Origin: UBA2365 sp964594045
GTDB taxonomy: Bacteria; Bacteroidota; Bacteroidia; Chitinophagales; Saprospiraceae
Assembly: GCA_964594045.1 (NCBI GenBank)
Contig: CAZQKR010000068.1
Location: forward strand, 1 to 17,294
Length of the DNA stretch: 17,294 nt
Direction: 5' to 3'
The position numbers and the translations under genes are program-made. The notes under the pieces were generated by a model, which saw only the letters and a list, made by a program, of their open reading frames with translations, had not been told where the DNA came from and searched no databases. This document shows, piece by piece, positions 14,400-17,294 of this stretch. Numbering within the stretch: position 1 is the stretch's first letter; the number at the start of each line of letters is the position of its first letter.

Positions 14400-16874
14400 T
14401 CAGAAAATGGATTCATTTTGTGTGCGGTCGATGATCTCCTGCTGCAGGTCGAGGTTCATATCATTGAAATAGTCGCTGTATCCGGCCATCCTGACCAAAA
14501 GATCCTTATAATCTTCCGGCGTTTTCTGGGCGGCCAGCAAAGTGGCCGTATCCACCACATTGAACTGAACATGATGTCCTCCCATTGTAAAATAGGTGCG
14601 GATCAGCGAACCGAGCTTCCTGATGTCATGGTCGCTTCTCAATAAAGCCGGTAAAAAGCGCAGGTTGAGCAATGTGCCGCCTGACAACGATTGATCCAGC
14701 TTTGCCAGAGACTTCATCACTGCAGTTGGCCCGTTGGTATCGCAACCGTGTGAAGGCGAGGTGCCATCCGATATGGATTTACCTGCCAGCCTCCCGTTGG
14801 TCGTCGCTCCCAATACCTTGCCAAAATAGATGTGACAGGTCGTTGACAACATATTGAGGTGAAATGTCTCACCCTTGGTATTGGGTTTGCCGTCAATGGT
14901 CTTGAGCAGATCCTGGTACACCCTGACTGCAATATCATCAGCAAAATCATCATCATTACCAAAAAAAGGAGTCCGGTTGAGGATAAAATGACGCATTTTC
15001 TCATATCCTTCAAAATTCCTGTTTACAGCTTCCAACAGTTCAGCCATCTTAAGGTTTTTATCCTCATACACATGTTTTTTAATGACCGCGAGACTGTCCG
15101 CAACAGTGGCCAGTCCGGTGCACTGAATGTAATTGGTATTGTACCGCGGTCCGCCGTCATAATAATCCTTACCTTTGGCTATACAATCATCGATGACCAC
15201 GGAAAGAAAAGGTGCCGGCGCATATTTGGCAAACATCCGGTCGATGTAATTGCTCACACGGATCTTCTGATCGGTAAAAAATTCCAATTGACGGAGAAAG
15301 GCTTCATATACTGCTTCAAAATCAACAAATTCAACCGGTTTGCCGGTTTCCAGGCCTACTGTTTTGCCGGTGAGCGGATCGACACCGTTATTGAGCGTGA
15401 TCTCCAGTATTTTCGGTACATTGAGATAACCGGTCAGTAAAAATGCTTCTTTTCCAAATGCGCCGGTCTCAATGCAACCACTGCAACCGCCTTCCCTGGC
15501 ATCGCGCAGGCTTTTGCCCATATTCACCATCTGGCGCACATAAAGGTCAGGGTTAAAAACGGAAGGATAACCGTGTCCCTGCCTGATCACCCTGCAGGCC
15601 GCCTCCAGGAATTCATCCGGTGTCTGGCTGCTGATGTGTACGGAATTGCCCGGTTGGAGCAAATGCAGTTCTTCGATGATCTCCAGCAGCATGTAGGAAA
15701 CTTCAGAAACGCCGTCCGAACCATCCGGGGCGATCCCGCCGATGTTGATGTTGGTAAAATCGTTGTACGTGCCGCTTTCCCTGGCGGTGATCCCGACTTT
15801 GGGTGGTGCCGGATGGTTGTTGACCTTGATCCAGAAGCAGGACAGCAGTTCTTTAGCCTGTTCCCTGGTCAAGGTTCCGGCCTGTATCTCCTTTTCATAA
15901 AAGGGTGCCAGGTGCTGATCGAAATGGCCCGGGTTCATCGCATCCCATCCGTTGAGCTCGGTGATGGTACCCAGGTGAACGAACCAGTACATCTGTATCG
16001 CCTCCCAAAAATTCTGAGGCGCATGGGCCGGCACGTTGCGGCAAACGGTTGCTATGTGCCTGAATTCGGCAGCCCTTGATGCATCGGGTTCATTTTCAGC
16101 CATTATCAATGCCAGTTCAGCATGTCTCTCAGCGAACACAACGATAGCATCGCAGGCGATATCCATCGCTTTCAACTGTTCGGATCTGTCCGTTGCATCC
16201 GGATCATTTAAATAATCCAGTGTTTCCAGTTGCGCTCTGATCTCTTTTTGGAAGTCCAGCATGCCTTTTTGGTAGATCTTGCCGTCCAGCGTCGTATGGC
16301 CGGGTGCTCTTTGTTCCATGAACTCCGTAAAAACGCCTGCTTCATAAGCATTCTTCCAGCTTTCAGGAACATGACCAAATATCCTTTCACGCTGGGTTCT
16401 GCCCTTCCAGTAAGGGATGACTTCCTTTTCATAGGTGTCGATATCTTCCTGCCGGACGAGATAAGGCTGTTGTTCCCGGGAATTGAGCACATGAAAATCT
16501 TCAACGCTGTGGAAGGTGAGTTCAGGAAATGTAGGAACGGCTTTTGGAGCGGGTCCGCGTTCACCGACAATAAGTTCATCCTGGCCGATGTAGATGGTTT
16601 TCTTTTGGCAATGATCGAGAAAACTGAGTGCCCTCAACACCGGAATGGAATACTTGCCCAGGTTCTCCTTGTAGAATGCAGTCTGGTGCAATGCCCTTTC
16701 GATGGAGATGGACGGAGCGGTCTCGTAGCTCAACTTGCGCAATCGACGAATGCGGTCATTCATACCCGGTGCTGTGGGTTTATCCATCGGGTAAAAATTA
16801 CCTTCACTGGCTGGCATTCTTTCCGGTTTTCCCAAAATATCCGGTTTCCCTATCAGTTCCTTTACACTCTGCAT
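14400..16874 (-). CDS. hypD: Glycyl radical enzyme, probable trans-4-hydroxy-L-proline dehydratase
   Basis: This glycyl radical enzyme would dehydrate trans-4-hydroxy-L-proline to pyrroline-5-carboxylate in the cytoplasm of an anaerobic cell. The ATG at 16874 gives 824 residues; the ATG at 16787 (795 residues) is closer to the usual length of about 790, and a TTG at 16937 is unlikely. In my numbering the thiyl cysteine is C467 in GGCSGCIETG with E469 (C-x-E, typical of dehydratases), and the glycyl radical is G798 in VRMAGYSDYF. From memory, HypD of Clostridioides difficile matches closely along the whole protein, e.g. ISIERA, IPVLRALSF, EFMEQRAPGHT, SGCVETG, KEAYVLTGY and NNG-D-P. Substrate-site residues I recall for HypD (H193 in APGHT, D311 in WDA, D372-F373 in NDF, Y483 in LTGY) are retained. 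The activase gene follows 26 bp downstream. A hydroxyproline role is inferred from family resemblance; ProC is not in the window. Confidence 0.88.
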   Translation of the reverse strand: MQSVKELIGKPDILGKPERMPASEGNFYPMDKPTAPGMNDRIRRLRKLSYETAPSISIERALHQTAFYKENLGKYSIPVLRALSFLDHCQKKTIYIGQDELIVGERGPAPKAVPTFPELTFHSVEDFHVLNSREQQPYLVRQEDIDTYEKEVIPYWKGRTQRERIFGHVPESWKNAYEAGVFTEFMEQRAPGHTTLDGKIYQKGMLDFQKEIRAQLETLDYLNDPDATDRSEQLKAMDIACDAIVVFAERHAELALIMAENEPDASRAAEFRHIATVCRNVPAHAPQNFWEAIQMYWFVHLGTITELNGWDAMNPGHFDQHLAPFYEKEIQAGTLTREQAKELLSCFWIKVNNHPAPPKVGITARESGTYNDFTNINIGGIAPDGSDGVSEVSYMLLEIIEELHLLQPGNSVHISSQTPDEFLEAACRVIRQGHGYPSVFNPDLYVRQMVNMGKSLRDAREGGCSGCIETGAFGKEAFLLTGYLNVPKILEITLNNGVDPLTGKTVGLETGKPVEFVDFEAVYEAFLRQLEFFTDQKIRVSNYIDRMFAKYAPAPFLSVVIDDCIAKGKDYYDGGPRYNTNYIQCTGLATVADSLAVIKKHVYEDKNLKMAELLEAVNRNFEGYEKMRHFILNRTPFFGNDDDFADDIAVRVYQDLLKTIDGKPNTKGETFHLNMLSTTCHIYFGKVLGATTNGRLAGKSISDGTSPSHGCDTNGPTAVMKSLAKLDQSLSGGTLLNLRFLPALLRSDHDIRKLGSLIRTYFTMGGHHVQFNVVDTATLLAAQKTPEDYKDLLVRMAGYSDYFNDMNLDLQQEIIDRTQNESIF

Positions 16875-16934
16875 ACAATTAAAATTTGAATACCCAAAAA
16901 TGACCGCATGAAGCTGCCTGTACTTGTGGCACAA

Positions 16935-16942
16935 CAAATATA
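16935..16942 (-). promoter_or_regulatory. Candidate -7 box upstream of hypD
   Basis: On the minus strand TATATTTG matches the Bacteroidota -7 consensus TAnnTTTG. It lies about 60 bp upstream of the ATG at 16874, which leaves a plausible leader. No good -33 TTTG partner is visible at the usual distance, so support is partial. Confidence 0.35.
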
Positions 16943-16975
16943 ATAAATGGTTTTAATATTATTTGAATTCCTGGT

Positions 16976-17294
16976 CGTTGTCTGAAGTTTGCAACTTCAG
17001 ACTTATATCCTTCTGACCCGATGCTTGTTTAACTTCCCCGTCCGTTATCTGAAGTTTGCAACTTCAGACTTATATCCTTCTGACCCGATGCTTGTTTAAC
17101 TTNNNNNNNNNNNNNNNNNNNNNNNNNNNNNNNNNNNNNNNNNNNNNNNNNNNNNNNNNNNNNNNNNNNNNNNNNNNNNNNNNNNNNNNNNNNNNNNNNN
17201 NNCCCCGTCCATTGTCTGAAGTTTGCAATTTCAGACTTATATCCTTCTGTTCCGATGTCAATTCATATTCCTTGTCCGTTGTCTGAAGTTTGCA
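16976..17294. repeat. 67-bp tandem array of REP-like palindromes, broken by an assembly gap
   Basis: Palindromes with TCTGAAGTT/AACTTCAGA arms and loop TGC start at 16981, 17048, 17215 and 17282. Adjacent copies on either side of the gap are 67 bp apart. Each complete copy is followed by CTTATATCCTTCTG(A/T)(C/T)CCGATG and a short variable tail ending in a CCGT-type segment before the next palindrome. The third visible copy has one changed base in its right arm (AATTTCAGA). The array continues beyond the window. It is not a CRISPR array, because the inter-palindrome sequence is conserved from copy to copy. Confidence 0.92.
17103..17202. other. Scaffold gap of 100 Ns inside the tandem array
   Basis: Exactly 100 Ns separate two parts of the 67-bp array. 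A round 100 is the usual placeholder for a gap of unknown length. The phase across the gap (17048 to 17215 is 167 bp, not a multiple of 67) confirms that the true length is not represented. Confidence 0.95.

Noticed and set aside
14400..16874. Classical pyruvate formate-lyase or 4-hydroxyphenylacetate decarboxylase
   Set aside because: Pyruvate formate-lyase has two adjacent active-site cysteines without C-x-E. The decarboxylase has a GGCLETSPG-type site and lacks the APGHT and LTGY pattern seen here.
16230..16889. 219-codon plus-strand frame antisense to hypD
   Set aside because: The minus strand carries unmistakable HypD motifs over this stretch. The plus-strand frame has no recognisable features.
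16976..17294. CRISPR array
   Set aside because: The palindrome recurs regularly, but the sequence between palindromes is conserved rather than unique, and no cas gene is present.

Overview
The window looks like a draft scaffold from a Bacteroidota genome, probably an anaerobic or facultative Bacteroidales-type environmental lineage. The evidence is indirect: Bacteroidota-like -7 boxes (TAnnTTTG) without clear Shine-Dalgarno sites, many secreted or lipoprotein-type envelope proteins on one strand, long repeat-filled intergenic regions, and a run of 100 Ns typical of scaffolding. No rRNA, tRNA, CRISPR array or transposase gene was found.

Layout. Almost all genes lie on the minus strand. The left part (1-4580) holds an orphan AT-rich gene, a membrane-anchored SH3-NERD protein, a 62-residue membrane protein of the superinfection-immunity type, an unrecognised 278-residue protein and a small secreted protein with glycine-rich hydrophobic segments. 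From 4640 to 5550 the DNA is repetitive: a 21-bp minisatellite with 13 evenly spaced GAATTC sites, then two copies of a 161-bp direct repeat. At 5612-8116 lie two exported proteins, a two-domain LolA-like/DUF1579-like protein and a PQQ-type beta-propeller, 96 bp apart and possibly co-transcribed. From 8117 to 9433 there is a 1.3-kb repeat-rich region containing several REP-like palindromes, a 32-bp tandem repeat and a roughly 175-bp dispersed repeat. At 9434-10001, on the plus strand, is a ribbon-helix-helix antitoxin/MazF toxin pair whose two sides carry copies of that dispersed repeat. At 10202-13003 lie two lipoproteins, one with a ZU5-like domain and a C39/papain-like cysteine peptidase domain.

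The right part (13285-16942) is the clearest metabolic unit: a glycyl radical enzyme closely resembling trans-4-hydroxy-L-proline dehydratase (HypD), followed 26 bp later by its radical-SAM activase (HypE) and a good intrinsic terminator. The activase would install a glycyl radical on HypD, which dehydrates hydroxyproline to pyrroline-5-carboxylate. The reductase that completes the route to proline (ProC) is not in the window. Beyond the operon the scaffold runs into a 67-bp tandem array of the same palindrome found at 8.5 kb, and the assembly gap falls inside that array.

I see no convincing complete undescribed system. The most interesting material is the layered repeat landscape, the repeat-flanked toxin-antitoxin cassette and the orphan genes on the left.
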